The notes under the pieces: generated by a model
Told to the model about the DNA's origin: nothing
The model's input: the letters and a program-made list of their open reading frames with translations, nothing else
Database searches by the model: none
Translations under genes and position numbers: made by a program
NCBI GenBank assembly: GCA_902586885.1
Contig: CACIJG010000001.1
Location: forward strand, 1-64,000
Length of the DNA: 64,000 bases
Direction: 5' to 3'
Origin: an uncultured Alphaproteobacteria bacterium
Lineage (GTDB): Bacteria; Pseudomonadota; Alphaproteobacteria; Rhodobacterales; Rhodobacteraceae
Part shown: positions 21,455 to 33,584 of the stretch, in pieces
How positions within the stretch are numbered: the first letter of the stretch is position 1
Layout: every line of letters starts with the position of its first letter

Positions 21455-23473
21455 TTAAACTAATTTTTCAACCTGTTTACAAATCTCTTCAGAATTGATA
21501 CTGAAATGGTCAAAGATTTTTTCTACAGGTCCAGATGCCCCAAACCCACTCATTCCTATAAAACAGGCCTTGGAGCTTTTACCTCGTTCTCCTGAAAGCC
21601 ATTTGTGCCAACCAGTTTCTACCCCGGCCTCTATACCAACTCTGATTGGTCCAGAGGGTAAGATTTTCTTTTTGTATTTTTCATCTTGCTTTTCAAACAA
21701 TTCCCAACAAGGCATTGATACAACTCTAGTCCCTATACCCTTGCCCTCCAACAGATCTTGGGCTTCAAGAGCTATTTGTACTTCGGAACCAGTTGCTATA
21801 ATTATTACTTTCTTTTTGTGCTTAAAGTCTTTAATAATATATGCCCCGTATTCACATAAGTTTTTTGATGTATAATTTTTTCTTAAAAGAGGTAGTGATT
21901 GGCGGGTCAAAGCTAAAACTGTAGGTGTGTTTATAGATTTCACAGCCATCTCCCAACATTCTATCGTTTCGATTACATCGCATGGCCTCATTACAGTTAG
22001 ATTTGGAATAGACCTTAGGGAAGCAAGGTGTTCCACCGGTTGATGAGTTGGGCCATCTTCACCCAAACCTATGCTGTCATGTGTCATAACATAAATTACT
22101 CTAAGACCCATTAGTGACGATAACCGAATAGCGCCTCTACAATAGTCTGAAAAACTTAAGAAAGTGCCCCCGTAAGGTAAAATACCACCATGTAAAGCCA
22201 AACCATTCATAATCGCAGCCATTGCATGCTCTCGAATACCATAATGAATATACCTGCCGCTTCGGTTTGTGACTGAGAATATTTCAATATTATTCGTTTT
22301 AGTATTATTTGAACCCGTTAGATCCGCCGAACCTCCAATAGTTTCCTTGAAAACTGAATTTAAAACTTCCAAAGATAGCTCACTAGCTTTTCTAGTCGCA
22401 ACTTTTGTGAAGTTATTTGTATGATATTTTTTAAACTTTTTTATTTCTGAACTTAAGTTCTTTGGAGTTTTCTGTTCCACTTCTTGGGTGAACTGTAATT
22501 TTTTTCTTTCTGACAAGGCATCAAAATTATTTTTCCACCTACTAAATAAATTTTTATGTTTTTTACCTATTTCTTCCCATTGTTTTTTTACTTCTTTAGG
22601 AATCGAAAATTCTGGATGCAGCCACTTATACTCTTTTCTAACATTTTTTACTTCATCTGATCCCAAAGGTGACCCATGTGCACTAGCGGTACCCTGTTTT
22701 TTTGTGGAGCCAAATCCAATTATTGAACGAGCCGAAATCAAAGACGGGCGACTATCTTTTTTTGCTTTTGTTAATGCTACATCAATCTCTGTAGGATTAT
22801 GGGCATCGCATGAAAAAGTAGACCAACCTGAAGCTTGAAATCTAGAAATTTGATCAGTTTCACATGACAGATTTATTTCACCATCTATGGTGATTTTGTT
22901 ATCATCCCAGATCACTATTAACTTACCAAGACTAAGCTTTCCCGCTAGTGTTATTGCTTCTTGACTTATTCCCTCCATCAAACAGCCATCTCCGGCTATT
23001 ACATAGGTATAATGATCACAAAGATTTTTTCCCCATCTATTCGCAAGATGAGCCTCTGCTATTGCAAAGCCAACAGCATTTGCTAAGCCTTGACCCAAAG
23101 GGCCTGTTGTTGTTTCTATTCCTGGAATATGACCGAACTCTGGATGACCAGCAGTTTTTGAGTTGATTTGTCTAAAATTCTTTAAATCATCCAAGCTAAT
23201 GTCTTTGTACCCACATAAATATAGTAAGGAATAAAGCAACATTGAGCCATGGCCAGCCGATAAAATAAAACGATCTCTATCAAACCAATTGGGTGCACTG
23301 GCATAAAATTTAATATGTTTTTCAAATAAAACGGTAGCAACATCCGCCATGCCCATAGGCATCCCTGGATGACCACTATTTGCTCTTTCCACTGCATCTA
23401 TAGATAGCATTCTTATTGCAGTAGCTTTTGCCCAATGATCTGGAAAATTAGCTCTAAGTTTTTCTAATTGCAT
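21455..23473 (-). CDS. tkt: Transketolase
   Basis: AVERANSGHPGMPMGMADVATVLF; GDGCLMEGISQEA; THDSIGLGEDGPTHQPVEHLASLR. Confidence 0.97.
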   Translation of the reverse strand: MQLEKLRANFPDHWAKATAIRMLSIDAVERANSGHPGMPMGMADVATVLFEKHIKFYASAPNWFDRDRFILSAGHGSMLLYSLLYLCGYKDISLDDLKNFRQINSKTAGHPEFGHIPGIETTTGPLGQGLANAVGFAIAEAHLANRWGKNLCDHYTYVIAGDGCLMEGISQEAITLAGKLSLGKLIVIWDDNKITIDGEINLSCETDQISRFQASGWSTFSCDAHNPTEIDVALTKAKKDSRPSLISARSIIGFGSTKKQGTASAHGSPLGSDEVKNVRKEYKWLHPEFSIPKEVKKQWEEIGKKHKNLFSRWKNNFDALSERKKLQFTQEVEQKTPKNLSSEIKKFKKYHTNNFTKVATRKASELSLEVLNSVFKETIGGSADLTGSNNTKTNNIEIFSVTNRSGRYIHYGIREHAMAAIMNGLALHGGILPYGGTFLSFSDYCRGAIRLSSLMGLRVIYVMTHDSIGLGEDGPTHQPVEHLASLRSIPNLTVMRPCDVIETIECWEMAVKSINTPTVLALTRQSLPLLRKNYTSKNLCEYGAYIIKDFKHKKKVIIIATGSEVQIALEAQDLLEGKGIGTRVVSMPCWELFEKQDEKYKKKILPSGPIRVGIEAGVETGWHKWLSGERGKSSKACFIGMSGFGASGPVEKIFDHFSINSEEICKQVEKLV

Positions 23474-23622
23474 TTTATACCTTAAAAAATTTTATGGTCA
23501 AAAATCTTGGTGTTCATATAATATTTATTTTTGGTATTTAGTAAATCTAATTGTTTGGCAGAGAAAAGGTTTATTAAAACTTTTCATGGAAACCTAATAT
23601 ATGTTATAAATAACTATATTAG

Positions 23623-23892
23623 TTGGTAGAACGAATGAATAAGTTTTTAGAATTAGAAAAAAGATTTGAGAAAATTATGGAGGATATTGAAAAGCTACCT
23701 CTTAAACAATCAAATGTGATAAATCCTTCTCAAAAAAAAGATGCCGTTACTGATGTTTTGTTGCCATCGGAAGAAATTTCTAAGCTTTCCAATAGAGTCA
23801 AAGAGTTAGAAATTGAAGCAAAAAAAGATAGTGAACAATTAGATAAGTTAATTACGGAGTTACAATCTTTGTTGGAGAATAAAGATGACTGA
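23623..23892 (+). CDS. Small coiled-coil protein, DUF4164-like
   Basis: Short, highly helical protein between divergent tkt and zapA, as in many alphaproteobacteria. Confidence 0.55.
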   Translation: MVERMNKFLELEKRFEKIMEDIEKLPLKQSNVINPSQKKDAVTDVLLPSEEISKLSNRVKELEIEAKKDSEQLDKLITELQSLLENKDD

Positions 23893-24325
23893 AGTTGATT
23901 TAATAATCGGGGGAAGAAGTTTTGTAATTGCTTGCGAAGAAGATGAGCAAGAAAAGGTAAAAGAGGCCGCAGAACTGATAAATACTGAAGCAGAAGAGAT
24001 TCAGTCTAAACTAGGAAGACTTCCTGAATCTAAAATGCTCTTACTTTCAGCTTTAATGATCTCAGATAGATTAATTGATCTTGAAGTTGAGATAAAGGCA
24101 TTAAACAGGAGTGTTGAAAATCTAGAGCTTTCGTTAAATAACTACAAAGAGGGCGAAGACAAAAATTCTGTTGAAAAAATTAAAAATTTAAAGATGGAGG
24201 GCTTAGTAGAAAAGATACTTTCAAATCTTGAGGCTTTTATTAGTCAGGCTTCTTTAACTAATAATATAGAAAAGGATCAACCGATTAATGATCCGAATAG
24301 TTCAGATCAACCAAAATTATTTTAA
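23885..24325 (+). CDS. zapA: Cell division protein ZapA
   Basis: VDLIIGGRSFVIACEEDEQEKVKEAAELINTEAEEI...MLLLSALMISDRLIDLE. Confidence 0.85.
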   Translation: MTEVDLIIGGRSFVIACEEDEQEKVKEAAELINTEAEEIQSKLGRLPESKMLLLSALMISDRLIDLEVEIKALNRSVENLELSLNNYKEGEDKNSVEKIKNLKMEGLVEKILSNLEAFISQASLTNNIEKDQPINDPNSSDQPKLF

Positions 24326-24329
24326 CACC

Positions 24330-24695
24330 TTAGGCGTTCTCCTCCCTTATTTTTGTTGCAGCGTCTTTACTGTAGCTTATACCTTTTTCTGAAAATAGCT
24401 GGTCTAACTCTCCAGACATTGTCATTTCTGTTATAATATCTGAACCACCAATAAAATCTTGGTTTACGTATAATTGAGGAATAGTTGGCCAGTCGGAGAA
24501 GTCTTTTATACCCTGTCTTATATCATCATCCTGCAGCACGTTTATGTCTTTAAATTTTACTTCCAGAAAGTTGAGAATTCCTGCTACTCTGCTTGAGAAA
24601 CCACACTGTGGCATGTTAGCGGTACCTTTCATAAAAAGCACAACCTCATTATTTTTTACTATTGTTTCTATTTGCGTTTTTGTTTTTTGATCCAT
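24330..24695 (-). CDS. grxD: Grx4 family monothiol glutaredoxin
   Basis: VVLFMKGTANMPQCGFSSRV with the CGFS active site; WPTIPQLYVNQDFIGGSDI. Confidence 0.95.
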   Translation of the reverse strand: MDQKTKTQIETIVKNNEVVLFMKGTANMPQCGFSSRVAGILNFLEVKFKDINVLQDDDIRQGIKDFSDWPTIPQLYVNQDFIGGSDIITEMTMSGELDQLFSEKGISYSKDAATKIREENA

Positions 24696-24706
24696 TAGTT
24701 AACTCC

Positions 24707-24955
24707 TTATTTCGGTGATGTTTGCAGTGCCAAAGCATGCAAAATTCCATCTTTGCCATCCATAGCTCCCCTTAAAGCTTTGTATACCATTTTGTGTTGC
24801 TGAATGCGTGTTTTCCCGGAAAACTCCTCTGATATTACCTTTGCAGAATAATGGTTTCCATCACCGGCTAGGTCCACGACCTCTACATGAGAGTTAGGAA
24901 AGCGTTTTTTTATTAAATCACTTATTTCGTTAGCTGAAATTGCCATTACCAACAT
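24707..24955 (-). CDS. BolA family protein
   Basis: IQQHKMVYKALRGAMDGKDGILHALALQT; adjacent to grxD. Confidence 0.92.
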   Translation of the reverse strand: MLVMAISANEISDLIKKRFPNSHVEVVDLAGDGNHYSAKVISEEFSGKTRIQQHKMVYKALRGAMDGKDGILHALALQTSPK

Positions 24956-25002
24956 GAATATAAATATTTAATAAAGTATTATAGTTAATATTCATAATAT
25001 TT

Positions 25003-27201
25003 CTAGTGTCTTTCAAAGATATCTTCCAGTTTATTTAAGTATAAGTTTTTAATTTCGCTAAGACATATATTTTTTTTGCCAAATTTTAAACTAGTTCCTG
25101 TGAATACACCTATTTTTTCAATATTTACTCTTTCTTTTAGAGCTAATTTAGCTAGCAACTTCTCATTTACTTCGTTTAATGCAATCAGGTAACGCCCTTG
25201 AGTTTCATTAAAGAAAAACAGAAGGTCGTCAATATCAGTCTCCAGTCCAATATTATTATTTATAGACATCTCAGCTAGTGCTAGCCCGATACCACCATCG
25301 CTAACATCATGAACAAAGGAGACTAATTCTCTGCTAATTAACTTTAAAATAAAATTGCCAGTTTTTGCCTCTTGCTTAAGATCTACACTAATGTTTGCAT
25401 AAGTTATAGGCTCTCGATTTACCTCGTTAAGAAGAGATAATGGAGTGATGTTGTTGTCATTAAAACCAACTAAATAAATGAGTTCGTTGTTGTGAATTTT
25501 TGTATCTTTTGCCGACCTGGGTTTTTCTATCAAACCCACCCCTCCTATAGTAGGTGTTGGCAAAATAGATTTTCCATCTGTTTGGTTGTAGAAACTAACA
25601 TTACCAGAGACAACAGGGAAATTTAATGTCCGACAAGCTTGGGTAATCCCTTGAATACATTCAACAAATTGACCCATTACTTTAGGGTCTTCTGGATTCC
25701 CAAAGTTCAAATTATCGGTTACAGCTATCGGTTTTGCTCCAACTGAAATGAGGTTTCTATATGCCTCAGCCACTGCTTGCTTTCCGCCTTCTCTAGGGTT
25801 TATTTTACAAAAAAGAGGATTGCAATCTGAAGTAAATGCTAGAGCCTTTTGGGTATCTCTAGCTTTAACAACCCCAGCGTCGATGCCAGGCACTCTAAGC
25901 GTAGAATTTAGTATCATGTGGTCATATTGTTCCCATACCCATCTCTTTGAGCAGTGATTAGGAGAAGAGACCATTAATGATATTGCTTCAATAACATTAT
26001 AGTTTACATTAGGCAGAGCTACCGGGGTTAACTTAGTTTTTGACCATTTTCTGTCATATTGCGGGGCGTCAGCAGATAGGCATTTTAGAGGTAATCTAGC
26101 TTCAATCTTATTTTTATATTCAATTATTAGCTCATCTTTGGCTATAGTCTTTCCTATCTCAGCAAAATCTAAATCCCATTTTTCAAAAATATGCTGGGCA
26201 ATATCTACTGTGCCAGGCTTTATAACCGCAAGCATTCTTTCTTGGCTTTCTGAAAGCATTATTTCATATGCAGTCATATTTGACTCTCGCTTAGGAACAT
26301 AATCTAAATTAATTCTTATACCCAAATTTCCTTTGTCTCCCATCTCAACTGATGAACAAGTTAAACCAGCAGCTCCCATGTCTTGAATAGCTATAACACA
26401 GTCCTCTCTCATGAGTTCTAAACATGCCTCCATAAGTTTCTTCTCCAAAAAAGGGTCTCCTATTTGTACATTAGGCCGTTTTTTCTTTTTGTCTTCATGG
26501 TCTTCAGAGAAGCTCTCAGAAGCCATAGTAGCACCACCAACCCCGTCTTTACCTGTCTTTGCACCCATGTAAATAATAGGAGCATCAATGCCAGTGGCTT
26601 TAGAGTAAAATATTTTATCCCGTTCAACTAAACCCGCTGCAAAAGCATTTACTAGACAGTTTGAATTGTAGCTTTTGTGAAACCTTAGCTCACCTCCAAT
26701 ATTAGGGACGCCAAAGGAATTTCCGTAATGACTAATACCCTTGACAACCCCCTTAAGAATGTCTTTTGTAGCAGAGCAGTTAACAGATCCCATTGATAAT
26801 GAGTTCATAACAGCTATCGGTCTTGCCCCCATAGTAAACACATCTCTTAGAATACCTCCCACCCCTGTTGCTGCGCCATTAAATGGTTCAATGAAACTTG
26901 GGTGATTATGGCTTTCCATTTTAAAGGCTAGCGCCATTTTTTCGTCTATCGCGATTATTCCAGCATTTTCTCCTGGTCCACAAATTACGTCATTCCCTTG
27001 ACTATATAGCTCCTTTAGCCACTTCTTTGAAGATTTATAAGAGCAGTGCTCATTCCACATCGCTGAAAAAATGCCAAGTTCAGTAATATTTGGAGTACGA
27101 CCGATAAGATGAGTGATTTTTTGATATTCGTCTACAGATAACCCATGAGCAAATACTGTTTGTAAGCTTAATTCTTTTTCGCTACCTTTATTTTTTTTCA
27201 T
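25003..27201 (-). CDS. purL: Phosphoribosylformylglycinamidine synthase subunit PurL
   Basis: [48 protein letters not shown]. Start may be ATG 27201 (ORF track 27216). Confidence 0.96.
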   Translation of the reverse strand: MKKNKGSEKELSLQTVFAHGLSVDEYQKITHLIGRTPNITELGIFSAMWNEHCSYKSSKKWLKELYSQGNDVICGPGENAGIIAIDEKMALAFKMESHNHPSFIEPFNGAATGVGGILRDVFTMGARPIAVMNSLSMGSVNCSATKDILKGVVKGISHYGNSFGVPNIGGELRFHKSYNSNCLVNAFAAGLVERDKIFYSKATGIDAPIIYMGAKTGKDGVGGATMASESFSEDHEDKKKKRPNVQIGDPFLEKKLMEACLELMREDCVIAIQDMGAAGLTCSSVEMGDKGNLGIRINLDYVPKRESNMTAYEIMLSESQERMLAVIKPGTVDIAQHIFEKWDLDFAEIGKTIAKDELIIEYKNKIEARLPLKCLSADAPQYDRKWSKTKLTPVALPNVNYNVIEAISLMVSSPNHCSKRWVWEQYDHMILNSTLRVPGIDAGVVKARDTQKALAFTSDCNPLFCKINPREGGKQAVAEAYRNLISVGAKPIAVTDNLNFGNPEDPKVMGQFVECIQGITQACRTLNFPVVSGNVSFYNQTDGKSILPTPTIGGVGLIEKPRSAKDTKIHNNELIYLVGFNDNNITPLSLLNEVNREPITYANISVDLKQEAKTGNFILKLISRELVSFVHDVSDGGIGLALAEMSINNNIGLETDIDDLLFFFNETQGRYLIALNEVNEKLLAKLALKERVNIEKIGVFTGTSLKFGKKNICLSEIKNLYLNKLEDIFERH

Positions 27202-27643
27202 GAGCTTTAAGAACATCTTTTCTAGCTAACGCATTATCTTTATCTGATAAGCCAAGCAAATTACATAAAAGTCTCATATAAGATTCTTCTTCATCTGTTT
27301 TTATTTTATCTGCTAAAATGATTTCCCATATATCTTTTAATAGCTCAAACCTTTCTTCAAAATTGATATGCTGTTTTATCTTTTTTGTTAATTGGACATT
27401 GTCATTAATTGAAACTTCTATTGCTTCCGCTTTGGTTAGAATTGAATTCAAGATATCTCTGTCCAGATCAAACCTTTTTATTAAGAGAGCTTTTATTTTT
27501 TCTTTCTCAATGGTTGCTAGGTGATTATCAAGTTTACCCACTCTTATGAATATGCACGCGACTTCAATAACACCTTCTTTAAAAAATTGAACCGACTCTC
27601 TATTTTCCTTTGCTTTAAAAATCCTCAATAAATTGTTAAACAT
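27188..27643 (-). CDS. TerB-like / tellurite resistance TerB family protein
   Basis: All-helical ~150-aa protein; [32 protein letters not shown] resembles the TerB domain end. Confidence 0.65.
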   Translation of the reverse strand: MFNNLLRIFKAKENRESVQFFKEGVIEVACIFIRVGKLDNHLATIEKEKIKALLIKRFDLDRDILNSILTKAEAIEVSINDNVQLTKKIKQHINFEERFELLKDIWEIILADKIKTDEEESYMRLLCNLLGLSDKDNALARKDVLKAHEKK

Positions 27644-29170
27644 TCAATTATCTGCTTTCATCTCTTTTAAATTTCTTTTAAGCACTTTGCCGGTTGCATT
27701 TCTGGGCAATATGTCAATAAACTCAATTTCAGTCGGAACTTTAAATTTGGCAAGGTTTTTTATACAATGTTCTATGATCCGTTCCTTCTTTAGACTTCTA
27801 TTTTTCTTCAAAACCACAAAGAGTTTACCTGTTTCCCCCCATCTTTTATCAGGAACCCCGATAACTGCTAATTCTGCTACTTCTTCCAATTGGTATAGTA
27901 CGTTTTCTACTTCTGCAGGATAAACGTTTTCTCCTCCCGATATATACATATCTTTCTCACGGTCTACTATATAAATAAAACCTTCATCGTCCGCTTTAGC
28001 CAAATCACCTGTTTTTAACCAGTCGTCAACAAATGACTCATTAGTTGCTTTCTCATTCTTCCAATAACCGGGCGAAATATTAGGCCCTCTAATCAGCAAT
28101 TCACCTACTTCATTTGCCTTTACTAAGTTACTTTCCTTATCGATAATTTTTACCGAAGTATGTAAGACCGGTTTACCTGCTGATCCAATTTTTCTAGCTG
28201 AGTCCTCAGCAGCTAGAAAAATTCCAGCAGGGCTTGTTTCGGTCATTCCCCAACCTTGAATAACATCAATTCCTTTTTCTTGCCATTTCTTAATAATTAT
28301 TTCTGCGCAAGGAGCACCTCCAACTCCAACGTTCTCTAATCGGCTAAAGTTAATTTTGTCAAATTTTGGATCTTGCATCATGAATTGTAAAGGAGCTGGA
28401 ACTGCAAACAAATGTGTTATTGATAAATTTGGATCATCTATTGCTTGTAAAGCATCTGAAGGATTAAATTCTCTCATGATTACTAATTGTCCTCCTTGAT
28501 GAAGGATAGGATTAGCATAACAATTTAAACCGCCAGTATGAAAAAGAGGCAGAACAACCAACTGGATAGTTTTACTAGTAATACCTCCGAGGCCAGACAA
28601 ATTAATAGTATTAAACAAATGCATTTTGTGATTAATCTTTGCTCCTTTTGGGTGCCCAGTTGTTCCGGAGGTATACATAATCATTATTAAATCGTCTAAA
28701 CTTCTATCAACTGAGGAAAACTCTGGTGATTGATTACTTATGGCAAGCGCTAATTCATCCTTACTATTAAAGGGGTCAAATTCCATGACTCTTAAACTTG
28801 GTAATACGTCTAATATTTCTTTTATGATGTTTTCAAAAGAACAGTCGAAAAACAATAATTCAGGGCTACAGTCTCCTAAGATATAAGACAATTCTGGAGC
28901 TGTTAGTCTCCAATTAAGAGGCACAAGAATAACACCTGTTTTTGCGCATGCAAACTGTAACTCAAAGAAAATACTGTGATTCTTGGCTAATAATGCTACT
29001 CTATCTCCAGCTTTTATATTTTGACTTTCAAGATAATTAGCAATTTTTGAGGCTCTTGAATTTAGTTCAAGATAAGATATTTCTTCTTTAAGAGTATAAT
29101 CCTTAATCGCTATCTTATTAGGTCGCATCACTGCTTGATGTGTTGCCCAATCAAAATGCATTAAACTCAT
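27644..29170 (-). CDS. Acyl-CoA synthetase (AMP-forming)
   Basis: MYTSGTTGHPKGAKI; GWGMTE; WLKTGDLAKADDEGFIYIVDREKDM; RNATGKVLKR. Confidence 0.93.
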   Translation of the reverse strand: MSLMHFDWATHQAVMRPNKIAIKDYTLKEEISYLELNSRASKIANYLESQNIKAGDRVALLAKNHSIFFELQFACAKTGVILVPLNWRLTAPELSYILGDCSPELLFFDCSFENIIKEILDVLPSLRVMEFDPFNSKDELALAISNQSPEFSSVDRSLDDLIMIMYTSGTTGHPKGAKINHKMHLFNTINLSGLGGITSKTIQLVVLPLFHTGGLNCYANPILHQGGQLVIMREFNPSDALQAIDDPNLSITHLFAVPAPLQFMMQDPKFDKINFSRLENVGVGGAPCAEIIIKKWQEKGIDVIQGWGMTETSPAGIFLAAEDSARKIGSAGKPVLHTSVKIIDKESNLVKANEVGELLIRGPNISPGYWKNEKATNESFVDDWLKTGDLAKADDEGFIYIVDREKDMYISGGENVYPAEVENVLYQLEEVAELAVIGVPDKRWGETGKLFVVLKKNRSLKKERIIEHCIKNLAKFKVPTEIEFIDILPRNATGKVLKRNLKEMKADN

Positions 29171-29182
29171 TTTTTAAATCCT

Positions 29183-30826
29183 TTACACTAACCTTGTTTG
29201 CTCTAAAGCTGCTTTTATAAAACTTGAAAAAAGGGGGTGAGGTTCAAAAGGTTTCGATTTTAGTTCTGGGTGAAATTGTACACCAATAAAAAATGGATGG
29301 TTAGTAATTTCAATTATCTCTGGAAGCTGGCCATCTATAGAAAAACCTGAAAAGTGTAACCCTTTATTTTCTAAATTTTTTACGAATTTTATATTGACTT
29401 CATATCTATGTCTATGTCTTTCAGAGATTCTATCAGTCTTATAGATTGAGTGTGCAAATGAGCCTTTTTTTATTTTAGCTGGGTAAGCGCCTAGTCGCAT
29501 GGTACCGCCCTTATCTTGAATCTTTTCTCTAACCTCAAGATTCTGACCTTTAAACCAGTGACTTAAGTGATAAATTATTTTCTCTCCCGATTTCTTGAGA
29601 TCTTCTTCTTCGAATTCTTCTGAATTAGCATCAATTATACCTGCCACATTCCTAGCATACTCTATAACCATTAGTTGCATCCCGAGGCAAATACCCAAGA
29701 AAGGGATTTTTGTTTTTCTTGCAAAATTGATTACATTTATTTTTCCTTCTGTTCCTCTTTTTCCAAAACCACCAGGGATCAGTATACCATCAAATTTGTT
29801 TAAGGTTTCCGTTTTTGATTTTTTTTCAAAAGTCCCAGAGTCAAACCAAACTGTCTCAACTTTAGTTTTGTTTGCCATTCCTCCATGGATAAGAGCTTCT
29901 GACAAAGATTTATAAGCGTCTTCAAGCTGGGTATACTTTCCTACCACAGCAATTCGAACAAGGCCTTCTGAATTTTTTACTCTTGAACATACATCATTCC
30001 ATCTTGTTAAGTCAGGTTCTTTCCGCGTGTCTAGGTTAAGGACTTTCAATACTGCGGTATCTAATCCTTCATCAAAATACGCCAGCGGAGCGTAATATAT
30101 AGAATCTAAGTTTGTAGCAGATATGATATTCTTCTTATTAACATTACAGAAAAGAGCGATTTTTTCTTTTTCCTTTGTAGGAATTGGTTGTTCAGAGCGA
30201 CAAACAAGTATATCCGGGGCTATACCAATTGACCTTAATTCTTTTACGGAGTGTTGAGTTGGTTTAGTTTTAAGCTCTCCTGAAGACGACAGGAAGGGGA
30301 GCAGAGTTAAATGAACAAATATACAGTTCCCTCTTTCTCTTTCTTGAGAAAATTGTCTAATAGCTTCAAAAAAAGGCAATCCTTCTATGTCTCCTATTGT
30401 TCCCCCGATTTCACAAAGCATAAAATCAACCTCTTCTTCTTTTTTTTCCAAGAAAGACTTAATCTCATTGGTGACATGAGGGATAACTTGAATAGTTTCC
30501 CCTAAATAATCTCCTTTTCTTTCTTTTTCTAAGACTGTTGAGTATATTCTTCCAGAAGAAATCGAGTCTGTACTTTTTGCTGCTACGCCTGTAAATCGCT
30601 CGTAGTGACCTAAGTCCAAGTCTGTTTCTGCTCCATCGTCAGTAACGAATACTTCCCCATGCTCAAATGGAGACATGGTACCAGGGTCTACGTTTAGATA
30701 GGGGTCTAACTTTCTTAACCTTACAGTAAAACCTCTTGACTGAAGTAAAGCTCCCAGTGATGCCGAAGTAAGCCCTTTTCCTAAAGAAGAAACTACACCC
30801 CCGGTGATGAAAATAAATTTTGTCAA
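29183..30826 (-). CDS. pyrG: CTP synthase
   Basis: [26 protein letters not shown]; glutaminase [18 protein letters not shown]. Confidence 0.97.
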   Translation of the reverse strand: MTKFIFITGGVVSSLGKGLTSASLGALLQSRGFTVRLRKLDPYLNVDPGTMSPFEHGEVFVTDDGAETDLDLGHYERFTGVAAKSTDSISSGRIYSTVLEKERKGDYLGETIQVIPHVTNEIKSFLEKKEEEVDFMLCEIGGTIGDIEGLPFFEAIRQFSQERERGNCIFVHLTLLPFLSSSGELKTKPTQHSVKELRSIGIAPDILVCRSEQPIPTKEKEKIALFCNVNKKNIISATNLDSIYYAPLAYFDEGLDTAVLKVLNLDTRKEPDLTRWNDVCSRVKNSEGLVRIAVVGKYTQLEDAYKSLSEALIHGGMANKTKVETVWFDSGTFEKKSKTETLNKFDGILIPGGFGKRGTEGKINVINFARKTKIPFLGICLGMQLMVIEYARNVAGIIDANSEEFEEEDLKKSGEKIIYHLSHWFKGQNLEVREKIQDKGGTMRLGAYPAKIKKGSFAHSIYKTDRISERHRHRYEVNIKFVKNLENKGLHFSGFSIDGQLPEIIEITNHPFFIGVQFHPELKSKPFEPHPLFSSFIKAALEQTRLV

Positions 30827-30909
30827 CTGTAACCCAAGTAAGAAAGTAATAATTTAATTTAGATAATATTTGAGTTTACAAAAACTAACAAGATCATACT
30901 AAAAAAACT

Positions 30910-31263
30910 TTATTCTGATGGAGGGGTTAGCACCCCATTATTTTTCTTAAATTTATTCAGGTTAGGAAGTTCTGGAGCCTTGTTTTCTTCATTAACTTCC
31001 TCCTTTATTTGTTGGTTTTGGAATACAGATTTATTTTTTCCCTCGTTCACTGAAAGTATAGTCAGAAGTATTGCAATAATAAAAAATAGAGCCGTAAGAA
31101 TCCAAGTTAAACTAGAGAGAGGATTTTTAGAAGTAGATCCAGTTCCAAAGCCCTGATTGTCAGAACCCATTCCCAATCCACCACCTTCCGATTTCTGAAA
31201 CAGAACTACTAAGATTAGCAATAAAGTAACAATTAAATGACTTATAAGCAAAATATTAGACAT
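30910..31263 (-). CDS. secG: Preprotein translocase subunit SecG
   Basis: VVLFQKSEGGGLGMGSDNQGFGTGSTSKNPLSSLTWILTALFF; adjacent to pyrG. Confidence 0.9.
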   Translation of the reverse strand: MSNILLISHLIVTLLLILVVLFQKSEGGGLGMGSDNQGFGTGSTSKNPLSSLTWILTALFFIIAILLTILSVNEGKNKSVFQNQQIKEEVNEENKAPELPNLNKFKKNNGVLTPPSE

Positions 31264-31265
31264 TA

Positions 31266-32309
<1,044 letters not shown>

Positions 32310-32363
32310 TTAAACTCTTTTAACCTATTTTTTTGAATTCTCCAGTATAAATTTAAAATTTTA

Positions 32364-33584
32364 CTATGATTCACTTTTAAGGCCGACATTCATAAGAAAA
32401 CTTTTAATAGTTAAGTTTTTAGAAATTGTGTTTAGAGCTATTTTTCTAAATTTTTGAGAGATAGGGTAGTTTGTCATCGATATTTTGTTTAGAAAATGCA
32501 TCCCAGCAGTTTTCAACCCAATAGAATTTAATCGAGATTTATTATACTTCATTAATACACTATTACCCCCAATATCCTTATCTTCAGACCTTGCTTTAAC
32601 TAAAATATTACTCAAAGTTCTTATGTCTTCTATTGAGGTGTTTAAACCTTGGGCCCCAGTGGGGGGCATAACATGCGCGCTTTCTGCTAATAGAACCACG
32701 CGTTTTCCATAGAGTTTCTTAGCAAACTGTGTAATAATCGGATAAACTTGTTTTGCACCATTCAACTTTATAGTTCCTCTTACATTATAACTTTTTTCCT
32801 GAAGGGTTTTATTAAACGCCGATTGATCCAAATCACAAATTTCTTTTATATTTTTTGTATAATCCATCCAAACGATAGTTGAATAATTACAATTCACATT
32901 TCGTTTTAGTGGAATAATTGTGAATGGGCCACCGTTATCCAATATCTCGGTAGTGGTGTTATTATGACTAAACTTGTGAGCAACTTCAAAGACTAAACCT
33001 AATTGATTATATGAAGTGCTAAAAGACTTAATTTTTTCTCTTTCTCTTATTGAACTATTCCTGCCATCACATGCAATCAATAACTTGCCATTATAATTGG
33101 AGCCAACCTCTGTTTTAACAGAAATAAAATCATCGTATCCATAATGGGAAACTATTTTTGTTCCAAATTTGCATTCGATATTCTTTTTAGTTTTCAAATA
33201 CTTTGATAATATGGTTACTACCTCTTTATTAGGTATATTAAAACCGAATTGACTAACTGAGATTTCTTTCGCATTGAATAGAGTTTTAGCTGGTTCGCTG
33301 CTTTGAGCATTGCTGACGTCAATTATCTCCATTGTTGATAAAGGTTGTGCAAACTTTTCTAACTCGGTCCATACTCCTATTTCTTTAAACACTTCTATCG
33401 CTGGATTTAGAAATGCTGTTGTACGTCTATCCACCACTTGCTTTTTTGAGCTTTTTGATGTTGGTTCGAAGCACTTTATAGAAAAGTCATGTTTTGCTAG
33501 TAAGCAAGCTGTAATAAGCCCGGATATTCCCAAACCTGCAATCATAATGGAATTACCCGCTTCGCTAAATCCTTTTTTAATCAT
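32364..33584 (-). CDS. UbiH/UbiF/COQ6 family FAD-dependent monooxygenase
   Basis: MIAGLGISGLITACLLAKH; LLIACDGRNSSIRE; LLAESAHVMPPTGAQGLNTSIEDIRTL. Confidence 0.85.
   Translation of the reverse strand: MIKKGFSEAGNSIMIAGLGISGLITACLLAKHDFSIKCFEPTSKSSKKQVVDRRTTAFLNPAIEVFKEIGVWTELEKFAQPLSTMEIIDVSNAQSSEPAKTLFNAKEISVSQFGFNIPNKEVVTILSKYLKTKKNIECKFGTKIVSHYGYDDFISVKTEVGSNYNGKLLIACDGRNSSIREREKIKSFSTSYNQLGLVFEVAHKFSHNNTTTEILDNGGPFTIIPLKRNVNCNYSTIVWMDYTKNIKEICDLDQSAFNKTLQEKSYNVRGTIKLNGAKQVYPIITQFAKKLYGKRVVLLAESAHVMPPTGAQGLNTSIEDIRTLSNILVKARSEDKDIGGNSVLMKYNKSRLNSIGLKTAGMHFLNKISMTNYPISQKFRKIALNTISKNLTIKSFLMNVGLKSES

Noticed and set aside
24326-24329. 6S RNA expected after zapA
   Set aside because: Only 4 nt separate zapA from grxD, so no ncRNA can fit there.
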